From the NCBI GenBank assembly GCA_944350065.1, contig CALVOD010000029.1:1-12245 (forward strand): a stretch of DNA of 12,245 nucleotides. Direction: 5' to 3'. The stretch comes from an uncultured Clostridia bacterium. Its GTDB lineage: Bacteria; Bacillota; Clostridia; Christensenellales; DTU072. The notes beneath the pieces are model-generated. The model was given only the letters and a program-made list of their open reading frames with translations, had not been told where the DNA came from and made no database searches. Both the position numbers and the translations under genes were made by a program. Below, piece after piece: positions 1 through 6,837 of this stretch; positions within the stretch are counted from its first letter, which is position 1, and each line of letters starts with the position of its first letter.

Positions 1-73
1 CATGCAGGCGACTTCCGAAGAAGCCACCGCAGTCACCAACAGCTATCTCGGCATAGGAAAATGGAAAAAATAG
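1..73 (+). CDS. C-terminal end of an upstream gene, probably archaeal-type (type II) GAPDH
   Basis: Reading from base 2, an open frame runs to a TAG at 71-73 and must belong to a gene that begins before the window. The visible residues end in a pattern like TSEEATAVTNSYLGIGKWKK. This resembles the end of archaeal type II glyceraldehyde-3-phosphate dehydrogenases, which finish with an acidic helix followed by K-T-N-x-x-L-G-I. Type II GAPDH oxidises glyceraldehyde-3-phosphate and makes 1,3-bisphosphoglycerate, the substrate of the next gene's enzyme. The frame overlaps the pgk start by 13 nt, so the two are probably translationally coupled. The assignment rests on about 23 residues recalled from family knowledge plus context. 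It could be another protein, but the tail plus an archaeal-type PGK next door makes GAPDH the best guess. Confidence 0.5.
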   Translation, partial: MQATSEEATAVTNSYLGIGKWKK

Positions 74-1302
74 GCATTAAAAATCTTATCGGAGCGGACG
101 TGCGCGGCAAACGCGTACTGTTCCGTCCCGACATAAATTCTCCCGTAAACGCAAAAGGCGAAATAGTCAACGACAACAGGCTCAACAAGACCATACCCAC
201 GCTGAGGTATCTTGTCGAGTCCGGCGCGAAGACGGCTATAATAGCGCATCAGGGCGACACGCTCGATTATCAGAATCTGATACCGCTTGCCGCGCACGCG
301 AAAAGGCTCACGGAGCTGAGCGGCATAAAAGTGGATTATATCGACGACGTATGCGGCGACGCCGCGGTGGAGAGGGTGAAAGCGCTCAAAGAGGGCGAAG
401 TCATAATTCTCGGAAACCTGCGTTATCTTACCGAGGAGGTATCCACTTTCGAAAAGGACGTCAAACTGACCGCCGCGGATATGGAGAAAACCTATCTCGT
501 GAGACGGTTGGCGCCGCTTTTTGACGTTTACGTAAACGACGCTTTCAGCGCGGCGCACCGCAACGCGCCGAGCATGGTGGCGTTCGAAAGGCTTATGCCT
601 TCTTACGCGGGACCGTTGTTTTTCAAGGAATACGAAGCGCTTTATACGGTTATGCACAACGCCGATAAGCCCGTCGTGTTCGTATTGGGCGGCGCGAAAA
701 TTTCGGACGCGTTCGGAATGATGGACAAGGTGCTTGCGGACGGAGTCGCCGACAAAATCGTTACCTGCGGCGTAACGGGCGTGGTCATGCAACTGGCGCG
801 CGGGGTAAAAGTCGGAGCCAAGTACGAGAAATGGCTTGCCGATAAGGACCTCACCGTTTTTGTGGAGCAGGCGAAGGGCTTGCTCGCCAAATACGCCGAT
901 AAGTTCGTGCTTCCCGTCGATTTCGCTTACGAAAAAGAGGGCGCGAGGGCGGAAGCGGATTTAACTAAGCTTCCGATAGACGACGCCATGTTCCTCGATA
1001 TTGGCGCGAAAAGCATATCGGCAGCCGAGGAGGCTATTGCCGCAGCGGGCACGATATTCGTGAACGGACCCGCCGGGGTGTACGAAAACGAAATGTTTGC
1101 CGAAGGCACCGACCGTATATGGAACGCCATAGCCGACGCAAAAGGTTATTCGGTTATAGGCGGCGGCGACACGGTTACGGCGGCGGCTAAATTCATCGAC
1201 CTCGACAAGATAAGCTACGTTTGTACGGCGGGCGGGGCGATGGTGCGCTTTTTGAGCGGCAAGAAACTTCCGCTCATAGAGGCGATGACCTCATCCAAAT
1301 AA
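61..1302 (+). CDS. pgk: Phosphoglycerate kinase, archaeal-type
   Basis: Catalyses 1,3-bisphosphoglycerate + ADP to 3-phosphoglycerate + ATP in cytosolic glycolysis. The 413 residues carry the PGK signatures: FRPDINSP (21-28, with D24 and N26), the substrate arginine R40, AHQG (62-65), R121 in GNLRYLTEE, R167 in NDAFSAAHRNAPS, LGGAKISD with K213, NGPAGVYENE (335-344) and GGGDTVTA (367-374). INSP in place of the usual bacterial FNVP, and AHQG in place of the usual SHLGRP, point to the archaeal subgroup of PGK. All expected catalytic positions are present. The ATG at 61 is preceded by a short AGGA (56-59) at very close spacing, so translation is probably helped by coupling to the upstream gene, which it overlaps by 13 nt. 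No terminator follows; the next gene starts 52 nt downstream. Identity is sure; the archaeal affiliation is from motif memory. Confidence 0.95.
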   Translation: MEKIGIKNLIGADVRGKRVLFRPDINSPVNAKGEIVNDNRLNKTIPTLRYLVESGAKTAIIAHQGDTLDYQNLIPLAAHAKRLTELSGIKVDYIDDVCGDAAVERVKALKEGEVIILGNLRYLTEEVSTFEKDVKLTAADMEKTYLVRRLAPLFDVYVNDAFSAAHRNAPSMVAFERLMPSYAGPLFFKEYEALYTVMHNADKPVVFVLGGAKISDAFGMMDKVLADGVADKIVTCGVTGVVMQLARGVKVGAKYEKWLADKDLTVFVEQAKGLLAKYADKFVLPVDFAYEKEGARAEADLTKLPIDDAMFLDIGAKSISAAEEAIAAAGTIFVNGPAGVYENEMFAEGTDRIWNAIADAKGYSVIGGGDTVTAAAKFIDLDKISYVCTAGGAMVRFLSGKKLPLIEAMTSSK

Positions 1303-1310
1303 ATTAAACA

Positions 1311-1349
1311 CGCCGCGCGGCGCTTCTCCCGCGCGCGGGCGCCGGAGAA
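1311..1349 (+). repeat. GC-rich palindromes and a possible ribosome-site-masking hairpin
   Basis: Between pgk and the phosphoesterase lie two perfect 12-nt palindromes, CGCCGCGCGGCG (1311-1322) and CCCGCGCGCGGG (1328-1339). In addition, TTCTCC (1324-1329) is an exact complement of GGAGAA (1344-1349), the Shine-Dalgarno of the next gene. A competing pairing, CGGCGC (1318-1323) with GCGCCG (1339-1344), would exclude that hairpin. There is no T-tract, so this is not a standard terminator. It may tune translation or protect the mRNA between the two genes; that function is inference. Confidence 0.45.
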
Positions 1350-1354
1350 CAGTT

Positions 1355-2263
1355 ATGCGAGAATTCAAAATAATGCAATTCACCGATTGCCACCTCGACG
1401 ACGCGACCGCGGAAGCGGGTTTGGAGCAGATCGCCGCCCTGTGGGACTTCGCGGGAGCCGATCTCGCGGTATTCACGGGGGACGTGGTTTTCGGTAAAAA
1501 CGACATTGCTTTTTACGAGCGGCTGGACGAGTTTTTCCGCACGAGGAAAGCGCTTTTCGCGGTGGTGCTCGGCAATCACGAAGGCGAAGCCAACAGCACC
1601 GACAGGCGCGGTATAATCGAAAAATGCGCTTCGCTCGGGAATTGTATCACCGAAGTCAACCCGATAGGGAAGCGGTATGGTAACTTTATTTACGACACTC
1701 CGTTGGACGGGGTGTCGCTCGCTATGTTGGACTCGGGCGATTACGCTCCGTGGTACGCAAGGTTGCGCCGCCCGTTCGGCTCGAAGTACGCCGCGGTGAC
1801 GAAAGAACAGATAGCCTGGTACGTTAGCGCCGTCGAAAACAAAAAAGCTGTCTGCGTGTTTATGCACATACCTGTGCCCGAATACGAGCGCGCGTACTAC
1901 GGCGCGCTCGCGAGAGGGGAGGTGAAATACGGCGCTTTACGCGAAAACATTGCTCCCGACGGCAGTCTGAGACGCTTTTCCGACGTCGTTTGTTCGCCTG
2001 CGGTCAACACGGGATTTTTCGAAAAAGCGCGTTCGGTAGGCAACCTGAAAGCGATATTCTGCGGACACGACCACCTTAACGATTATTACGTGGAATACGA
2101 GGGCGTGGGACTCGTGTACGGGCAGAAAACGGTGGGATTCAAAGGCTCCGGTTACGCTTTCGACGGCAGGGGATTTCCCGATTATACCGGAGCTACGCTG
2201 ATTACTTTGGACGAGAACGGCAATTGCACGCCGAAACAAATATATTATAAGGATATCCGATGA
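1355..2263 (+). CDS. Calcineurin-like metallophosphoesterase
   Basis: Predicted two-metal phosphohydrolase of the calcineurin-like superfamily, probably cytoplasmic because no signal peptide is seen. Of its 302 residues the metal-binding motifs occur in the right order: D11 and H13 in FTDCHLDD, TGDVV with D43, GNHE with N74 and H75, H171 in FMHIPVPEY, and GHDH (237-240). The order and the MHIP motif recall bacterial relatives of the Dcr2/purple-acid-phosphatase-like group. The substrate cannot be read from sequence; phosphoproteins, nucleotides or phosphodiesters are all possible. The ATG at 1355 has GGAGAA six bases upstream. Its stop overlaps the next start in an ATGA (2260-2263), so it is coupled to the flavoprotein that follows. 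Fold assignment is confident, specific role unknown. Confidence 0.88.
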   Translation: MREFKIMQFTDCHLDDATAEAGLEQIAALWDFAGADLAVFTGDVVFGKNDIAFYERLDEFFRTRKALFAVVLGNHEGEANSTDRRGIIEKCASLGNCITEVNPIGKRYGNFIYDTPLDGVSLAMLDSGDYAPWYARLRRPFGSKYAAVTKEQIAWYVSAVENKKAVCVFMHIPVPEYERAYYGALARGEVKYGALRENIAPDGSLRRFSDVVCSPAVNTGFFEKARSVGNLKAIFCGHDHLNDYYVEYEGVGLVYGQKTVGFKGSGYAFDGRGFPDYTGATLITLDENGNCTPKQIYYKDIR

Positions 2264-3378
2264 TTTACGATTTGATAACGGTAGGCGGCGGCGTGAGCGG
2301 AATGGTCGCGTCGATATGCGCTTCGAGGCGGGGCAAAAAGGTGCTTATCCTAGAAAAGGGAGAGCGCGTCGGTCGTAAACTGCTCGCGACGGGCAACGGC
2401 AAATGCAACCTCGCCAACGTAGCACCCGCAGAAGGTAAATACAATTCGGACTTTCCGAAAAGCGCGCTGAAAGAATATCCGCTCGAAGCCCAACTTGACT
2501 TCTGGCGTGGGATAGGGCTTGTGACGAGAGAGGTAGACGGCAGGATCTATCCCTATTCGGAGCAGGCTGCGGGGGTTCTCAACGCGCTCCGCGCGGCGCT
2601 TGCGGATTGCGGCGCGGAAACGCTTGTTTCGACGGGCGCGGAAAGAATAGAAGGAAGATATTTAGTAAACGGCGCATACCGATCGCGCGAGCTGTTGCTC
2701 GCTACCGGAAGCAACGCCTCCTTCGGCTACGAAAGCCTCGGCTTGCTTGCGCCATACGGGCACCGCTTCACGCGCAGAATACCGGCTTTGGCGCCCCTTA
2801 TGACGGATAAAAGGAAACTGAAAGGCTTGAAAGGAATAAGAGCGAGGGTATCCGCGGAGCTCGTTTCTAACGGCAATACCGTGGCAAAGGCAAGCGACGA
2901 AATACTTTTCAAGGATAACGGCGTGTCGGGTACCGCGGCGTTCGCGCTGTCGGGCGCGCTCGCCCGCAATTCGCTTACGGGCGGCGAAGCTTGCGTCGTT
3001 ATCGACTTCGCGCCTGACTTTTCGGAAGATGAACTGCTCGCGCTTTTCGCCCGTGGGATAGCTCCCGAAGGAATGTTCCATAAAGAGATAGCCGCGGCGA
3101 TAAGGCGAGCCGCCGAAGCCGAGGGAGTGAGCCTCGCGCGCGCGGCGAAGCGCTATACTTTAGACGGCGTGAGACCGGGGCCCGCGGAGCTTGCGCAGGT
3201 AATGTGCGGCGGACTCAGGACGGAAGACTTTTGTCCCGACACGCTCGAGTCGCGTTTATCGCCGGGGTTGTACGCCGCGGGAGAGGCGCTCGACGTCGAC
3301 GGCGATTGCGGCGGCTTCAATATAATGTGGGCGGTTGCGTCCGGAATGGCGGTAGGTAACAAATGTTGTTCAAAGTAA
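2260..3378 (+). CDS. NAD(P)/FAD-dependent oxidoreductase, HI0933/BaiN-like family
   Basis: Predicted flavoprotein with an N-terminal Rossmann FAD-binding fold. Seen: GGGVSG (9-14) followed by an acidic residue E32 at the end of the second strand, the family signature GRKLLATGNGKCNL (38-51), LLATGS (146-151), the mid-domain motif LFKDNGVSGTA (216-226), and the C-terminal FAD contact GLYAAGEALDVDGDCGG (336-352) followed by FNIMWAVASG. These identify the HI0933-like family, whose member BaiN has been linked to bile-acid 7-dehydroxylation; most members have no known substrate. At 372 residues it is somewhat shorter than the roughly 400 typical of the family, with no missing motif, so it seems intact. 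It starts inside the phosphoesterase stop (ATGA) and its own 3' end overlaps the next flavoprotein by 16 nt, indicating tight co-expression. Family sure, reaction unknown. Confidence 0.88.
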   Translation: MIYDLITVGGGVSGMVASICASRRGKKVLILEKGERVGRKLLATGNGKCNLANVAPAEGKYNSDFPKSALKEYPLEAQLDFWRGIGLVTREVDGRIYPYSEQAAGVLNALRAALADCGAETLVSTGAERIEGRYLVNGAYRSRELLLATGSNASFGYESLGLLAPYGHRFTRRIPALAPLMTDKRKLKGLKGIRARVSAELVSNGNTVAKASDEILFKDNGVSGTAAFALSGALARNSLTGGEACVVIDFAPDFSEDELLALFARGIAPEGMFHKEIAAAIRRAAEAEGVSLARAAKRYTLDGVRPGPAELAQVMCGGLRTEDFCPDTLESRLSPGLYAAGEALDVDGDCGGFNIMWAVASGMAVGNKCCSK

Positions 3379-4919
3379 AGGATATAAGACTTAGCCCGGG
3401 ATTTTCCCCGGAGGAATTGAAAAGAGCCGTTCTTAAACGGCTCAATACTTATGCGGAAAATCTTACGAACGTCATTCTCTTGAGGAGAAGCGTGGACGCG
3501 CGCAATAAAAGCGACGTCCGTATCGCGCTCACGGTAGCCGCCGAGGTGCGTTCGCCGAAAGGAATACGCGCGGAGGAGTACGTCGCGCCTCCTACGAGGA
3601 TAAAAGATCTCGGGCTCGTGAAGAAAAATAGTAACGTCAAAACGGTTGTGGTCGGCAGCGGTCCCGCGGGACTGTTCGCCGCGCTCACCCTTGCGGAAGC
3701 GGGGCTCGAGCCGCTCGTCATAGAGCGCGGCGGGAGCGTGGAAGAACGCGTCAAGGCGGTAGAAAAACTGCGTTCGGAGGGCGTTCTCGACAGCGAATGC
3801 AACGTGCAGTACGGCGAGGGCGGCGCGGGTACGTTTTCAGACGGTAAGCTGAATTCGGGTATCGATAAAGAGTATTTCAGTATACTTTTCGGCGAATTTA
3901 TAGCTGCGGGCGCACCCGCAGACATAACTTTCGACGCCAATCCGCATATAGGCACGGACGTATTGCGCGGAGTGGTGGTGAAGTTAAGGGAGCGCATAAA
4001 GGAACTGGGCGGCGAAATTCGCTATCGCGCTAAGCTCACCGACATAGAGACGTCCTGCGGCGCGCTCAAAGGAATAGTTATCAACGGAACCGAAAGGATG
4101 GAAGCCGATTTTATGGTGCTTGCCATAGGTCACAGCGCTTACGACACCTTCCGGATGCTGAATTCGCGCGGACTTACGATGGCGCCCAAGCCATTTTCGA
4201 TAGGCGTACGGGCGGAGCACAGGCAGGAACAGATAAGCCGCGCGCAGTACGGGGCGTTCGCGGAAAAGCTGCCGCCCGCAGATTATAAATTCAGCACCCA
4301 CCTTGCGGACGGCAGAGGCGTTTATACCTTTTGTATGTGTCCGGGCGGAGAGGTGATCTGCTCCTCATCCGAGGAGGGCACCGTAGTCACCAACGGTATG
4401 TCATTACGCGCCCGCGACGGCGAATTCGCCAACAGCGCCGTGCTCGTATCGGTAACTCCGAGCGACTTCGAAGGGGGACTGTGGGGCGGATTCGAAGGGA
4501 GAGCGGCGATAGAACGCGCGGCTTATGCTGCGGGCGGCGGCGGTTACCGCGCCCCCGCGCAGTATTACGGCGATCTCGTGCGCGGAACGCCCACTTCGGG
4601 AGAGATACGTTCTTCTTACGCGCCCGCGCTTATCGGTACCGCGCTCGCACGCTGTTTACCTCAATATATTCTCCGCGACCTCGCGGAAGGAATAGCGGCG
4701 TTCGGCAGGAAACTCAAAGGTTTTGACGCCCCCGATACGGTGCTCATCGGCGCGGAAACGCGCTCCTCCTGTCCGGTTACCGTGTTGCGGAACGCTTCGG
4801 GAGAGGGGAGTATCGGCGGAATTTATCCCGCGGGAGAGGGCGCGGGCTACGCCGGCGGCATAACTTCTTCAGCGGTGGACGGTATCAAAGCCGCAATCAG
4901 AATTTACGGGAAATTATGA
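3363..4919 (+). CDS. Uncharacterised FAD-dependent dehydrogenase (COG2509-type)
   Basis: A 518-residue predicted flavoprotein. An N-terminal domain of about 90 residues, opening MLFKVKDIRL and containing LLRRSVDARNKSDV (39-52), is typical of this family. It precedes the Rossmann fold with GSGPAG (98-103) and E121 as the ribose-binding acid. GEGGAGTFSDGKL (151-163) is a second family signature, and YPAGEGAGYAGGITSSA near the C-terminus closes the FAD site. Family members are annotated only as uncharacterised FAD-dependent dehydrogenases; no substrate is established. The start at 3363 lies inside the previous flavoprotein with a weak AGGT ribosome site. The N-terminal match to the family makes this start convincing despite the 16-nt overlap. 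Two different flavoproteins in a row suggest linked redox steps, which is inference. Confidence 0.85.
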   Translation: MLFKVKDIRLSPGFSPEELKRAVLKRLNTYAENLTNVILLRRSVDARNKSDVRIALTVAAEVRSPKGIRAEEYVAPPTRIKDLGLVKKNSNVKTVVVGSGPAGLFAALTLAEAGLEPLVIERGGSVEERVKAVEKLRSEGVLDSECNVQYGEGGAGTFSDGKLNSGIDKEYFSILFGEFIAAGAPADITFDANPHIGTDVLRGVVVKLRERIKELGGEIRYRAKLTDIETSCGALKGIVINGTERMEADFMVLAIGHSAYDTFRMLNSRGLTMAPKPFSIGVRAEHRQEQISRAQYGAFAEKLPPADYKFSTHLADGRGVYTFCMCPGGEVICSSSEEGTVVTNGMSLRARDGEFANSAVLVSVTPSDFEGGLWGGFEGRAAIERAAYAAGGGGYRAPAQYYGDLVRGTPTSGEIRSSYAPALIGTALARCLPQYILRDLAEGIAAFGRKLKGFDAPDTVLIGAETRSSCPVTVLRNASGEGSIGGIYPAGEGAGYAGGITSSAVDGIKAAIRIYGKL

Positions 4920-4941
4920 AAAACGCTTCTGAGACGATTCT

Positions 4942-5532
4942 ATGAACAAACATCTGAAAACAATGTCGCTTACAGCGCTTTTCGCGGCGCTTATACTCGT
5001 TTCCACCGCGTACGCCAAAATACCCATCGGATTCGGATACGTACACGTGGGCGATATATTCATAATGACGGGGGCTTTCTTTTTGCCGCCCGTTTACGCG
5101 GTGCTTTCCGCGGCTATAGGCAGTATGCTCGCAGACCTTATCGCCGGATACGTGATATATATGCCCGTAACCTTTTTCGTAAAAGGGCTTATGGCGCTCG
5201 TTTGCGGTTTGTTTTATTATAAGAAATTTAAATTCCTTCGACTGCTTCTCGGCACATTGGCGGCTTCGGCGGTGATGTTGGCGGGTTATTTAGTATTCGA
5301 AGGCTTTTATTACGGTTGGGCGGGCGCCGTGGGCAATATCCCGCTTTCGCTTTTGCAGCCCGCCGTGTCTGTACCCGCTGCGGTGGCGCTTACACTCGCG
5401 TTAAGTAAAATATCCTATCTTAACGAGCTTAAAAAAGAAATGCAGCCGCTTCCGAAAAAGCAAACGAAAGAGAACATTTTTCCCGAAACGCCTCCCGCGG
5501 AGGACGACGAAAGGCGCGACGGCGCAAATTAG
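4942..5532 (+). CDS. ECF transporter S component (substrate-binding membrane protein)
   Basis: Predicted substrate-capturing subunit of an energy-coupling-factor importer in the cytoplasmic membrane. The 196 residues hold about six hydrophobic segments (roughly 9-26, 36-47, 49-72, 73-92, 98-122, 132-155) and the pattern GYVHVGDIF (32-40) ... AAIGSMLADLIAGY (57-70) ... PVTFFVKGLMALV, typical of ECF S components in Clostridia that take up vitamins such as thiamine-, pyridoxine- or pantothenate-type compounds. The ligand cannot be told here. No EcfA ATPases or EcfT are nearby, as expected for a group II system sharing one energising module. The last 40 residues are a charged, probably disordered cytoplasmic tail. 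It lies 22 nt after the FAD dehydrogenase with only a weak GAGACG ribosome site, so it probably depends on operon translation. No riboswitch precedes it. Confidence 0.82.
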   Translation: MNKHLKTMSLTALFAALILVSTAYAKIPIGFGYVHVGDIFIMTGAFFLPPVYAVLSAAIGSMLADLIAGYVIYMPVTFFVKGLMALVCGLFYYKKFKFLRLLLGTLAASAVMLAGYLVFEGFYYGWAGAVGNIPLSLLQPAVSVPAAVALTLALSKISYLNELKKEMQPLPKKQTKENIFPETPPAEDDERRDGAN

Positions 5533-5572
5533 CCCCCCGAAAAGGTACCCTAATAAGCCGTTTGGAAACACA

Positions 5573-5605
5573 TTTTGACGTTCTCACAGCAGAATGTTGT
5601 CAAAA
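5573..5605. repeat. Imperfect inverted repeat just upstream of a promoter
   Basis: TTTTGA plus CGTTCT (5573-5584) pairs with AGAATG (5591-5596) and TCAAAA (5600-5605) around the loop CACAGC. The stem is about 12 bp with one G-T pair and a 3-nt bulge. It sits five bases before the -35 of the kinase promoter and 40 bases after the ECF S gene. There is no T-tract, so it is a poor Rho-independent terminator. It could be an operator or a weak 3' end for the upstream operon. Confidence 0.45.
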
Positions 5606-5609
5606 ATAC

Positions 5610-5638
5610 TTGTGTTCGGCATACCGTTCGGATATAAT
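5610..5638 (+). promoter_or_regulatory. Sigma-A type promoter of the kinase gene
   Basis: TTGTGT (5610-5615), a 17-base spacer and a perfect TATAAT (5633-5638) lie 42 bases before the start codon at 5681. The -35 matches only in its TTG, so the -10 carries the call. The gene also has a GGAGAA ribosome site at 5670-5675. Confidence 0.65.
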
Positions 5639-5680
5639 ATTATAGTAAGCTGCGGTTTCGGCGGCTAACGGAGAACGGAT

Positions 5681-6655
5681 ATGGAAAGCAATACAAAAAA
5701 ATACGTCAGCAAATACGACGCCAAGAAGCTGTTCGAGGAAAGCGGGATAGGACCCGCCGAAATAGTCAAGGAATGCGAGAACGGCGAATTCAACACCGTA
5801 TATTCCGTAAGGAGCAACGGAAAGAGATATTATCTGAAATTCGGCAACGCAGATTCCACGCCCACTTTGAGCTACGAGAAGGATATGCTCAAGGCGGAGC
5901 TCGCGGCGTACGCCGCGCTCGAAGGCAGCGAGGTATTGCGTCCCGCGATAGTGTTCGCGGACACCTCGCGCGAGAAAATCGACGTCGATTATTTTATATC
6001 GGAAGGCTTCGACGCGCCTTTACAGGGACTTACTTTTCCCAATATCAAAGCCCGCAAAAGAGTTATGTATCAGCTCGGCGCCGACGTTGCGAAATTACAC
6101 GCGATCAAAGGCGAGAGTTTCGGCTACGTACAACTGGGGCAGAAACCTACCTGGGCGGAAGCGTATAAACTGATGATCGACAAAATAGTGGCGGACGCCA
6201 CCGTGCAGAACGTGAGGCTCGACACTTTCCGCGTATACGCGGTGCTCGACAGAGTGAAGGACATACTTGCCGAAGTTACCGAGAGTTCGCTCGTACACGG
6301 CGACCTTTGGGCGGGTAACGTATTCGTGAACCGCAAGAATTACACGTATCAGGGACTTATCGACTGGGAACGCGCGTTCTGGGGCGATATCGCGGCGGAC
6401 TTCGCCACCCTCGCTCCCTGCGGCAATATCGAGCGCAACCGCTATTTCGTCAAAGGGTACAACAGCGTCGCTCCTATAGAGTTCGACGCCAAACTGCATA
6501 CCCGCATAAGCCTTATGAAACTTTATTACGGTATGGTAATGCTCACCGAGCCCGAATTGCGTTGGAAAAAAGGTTCTTTCCAGTACAATGTACATAAACT
6601 GTACGCGAGAAAGGTATTCAATAAGGCGCTTAAAAAGCTCGAGAAACCTCTTTAA
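5681..6655 (+). CDS. Aminoglycoside/choline kinase-like phosphotransferase (APH family)
   Basis: A 324-residue predicted small-molecule kinase with the protein-kinase-like APH fold. Seen: a possible ATP-binding lysine K53 in YYLKF, an acidic partner near E73, the catalytic loop LVHGDLWAGNVFV (204-216) with D208 and N213, and the metal-binding aspartate D228 in LIDWERAFWGD. HGDLWAGN followed by IDWE also occurs in fructosamine kinases and related metabolite kinases, so the substrate could be a sugar adduct, amino alcohol or similar. There is no reason to call it an antibiotic-resistance gene. Length fits the family. It stands alone between its own promoter (5610-5638) and a strong terminator (6745-6775), with GGAGAA five bases before the ATG. 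Fold is confident, substrate unknown. Confidence 0.85.
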   Translation: MESNTKKYVSKYDAKKLFEESGIGPAEIVKECENGEFNTVYSVRSNGKRYYLKFGNADSTPTLSYEKDMLKAELAAYAALEGSEVLRPAIVFADTSREKIDVDYFISEGFDAPLQGLTFPNIKARKRVMYQLGADVAKLHAIKGESFGYVQLGQKPTWAEAYKLMIDKIVADATVQNVRLDTFRVYAVLDRVKDILAEVTESSLVHGDLWAGNVFVNRKNYTYQGLIDWERAFWGDIAADFATLAPCGNIERNRYFVKGYNSVAPIEFDAKLHTRISLMKLYYGMVMLTEPELRWKKGSFQYNVHKLYARKVFNKALKKLEKPL

Positions 6656-6744
6656 GTTTAAGCGGGGCGCTCGGGCGGGCGTGTTAAGCGGCTTCGATGA
6701 AGAAGCTGCACGCGAAAATATGAATTCGGACGTATACGAATAAG

Positions 6745-6775
6745 AAAGCCGCGAACGGACGCGGCTTTTTCTTTT
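6745..6775 (+). terminator. Rho-independent terminator after the kinase
   Basis: AAAGCCGCG (6745-6753) pairs perfectly with CGCGGCTTT (6760-6768) around the loop AACGGA, followed by a T-rich run (CTTTTTCTTTT). It ends the kinase transcript 90 bases after its stop. The other strand reads TTTCTTATT after the stem, so the hairpin may also stop the convergent ThuA-like transcript. Confidence 0.88.
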
Positions 6776-6780
6776 CTGTT

Positions 6781-6837
6781 TTATTTTTTCGCGGCTCTCT
6801 TACGGACGCGTCTTCGACGTGCGCCCGCGCGGCTCAT
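6781..6837 (-). CDS. Possible 18-residue arginine/lysine-rich peptide, coupled to the ThuA-like gene
   Basis: On the minus strand an ATG (6837-6835) overlaps the TGA stop of the ThuA-like gene as ATGA. It opens an 18-codon frame, MSRAGARRRRVRKRAAKK, ending in TAA (6783-6781). Ten of the 18 residues are Arg or Lys. The ATGA overlap allows termination-reinitiation, but no independent ribosome site is present and so short a frame can arise by chance in GC-rich DNA. It resembles a ribosomal-protein-like basic tail only in composition. A -1/+1 frameshift could also append it to the ThuA-like protein, whose own C-terminus is already basic. Speculative. Confidence 0.2.
   Translation of the reverse strand: MSRAGARRRRVRKRAAKK

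Noticed and set aside
4942..5532. Riboswitch-controlled vitamin transporter
   Set aside because: Only 22 bases separate it from the preceding gene; there is no room for an aptamer.
5575..5602. TTGACG (5575) and TTGTCA (5597) as -35 boxes for the kinase promoter
   Set aside because: Neither has a -10 at 16-18 bases; the TATAAT at 5633 is 17 bases from TTGTGT at 5610 instead.
5681..6655. Aminoglycoside resistance gene
   Set aside because: It shares the kinase fold and catalytic loop only; HGDLWAGN with IDWE is common in metabolite kinases and nothing marks it as a resistance determinant.
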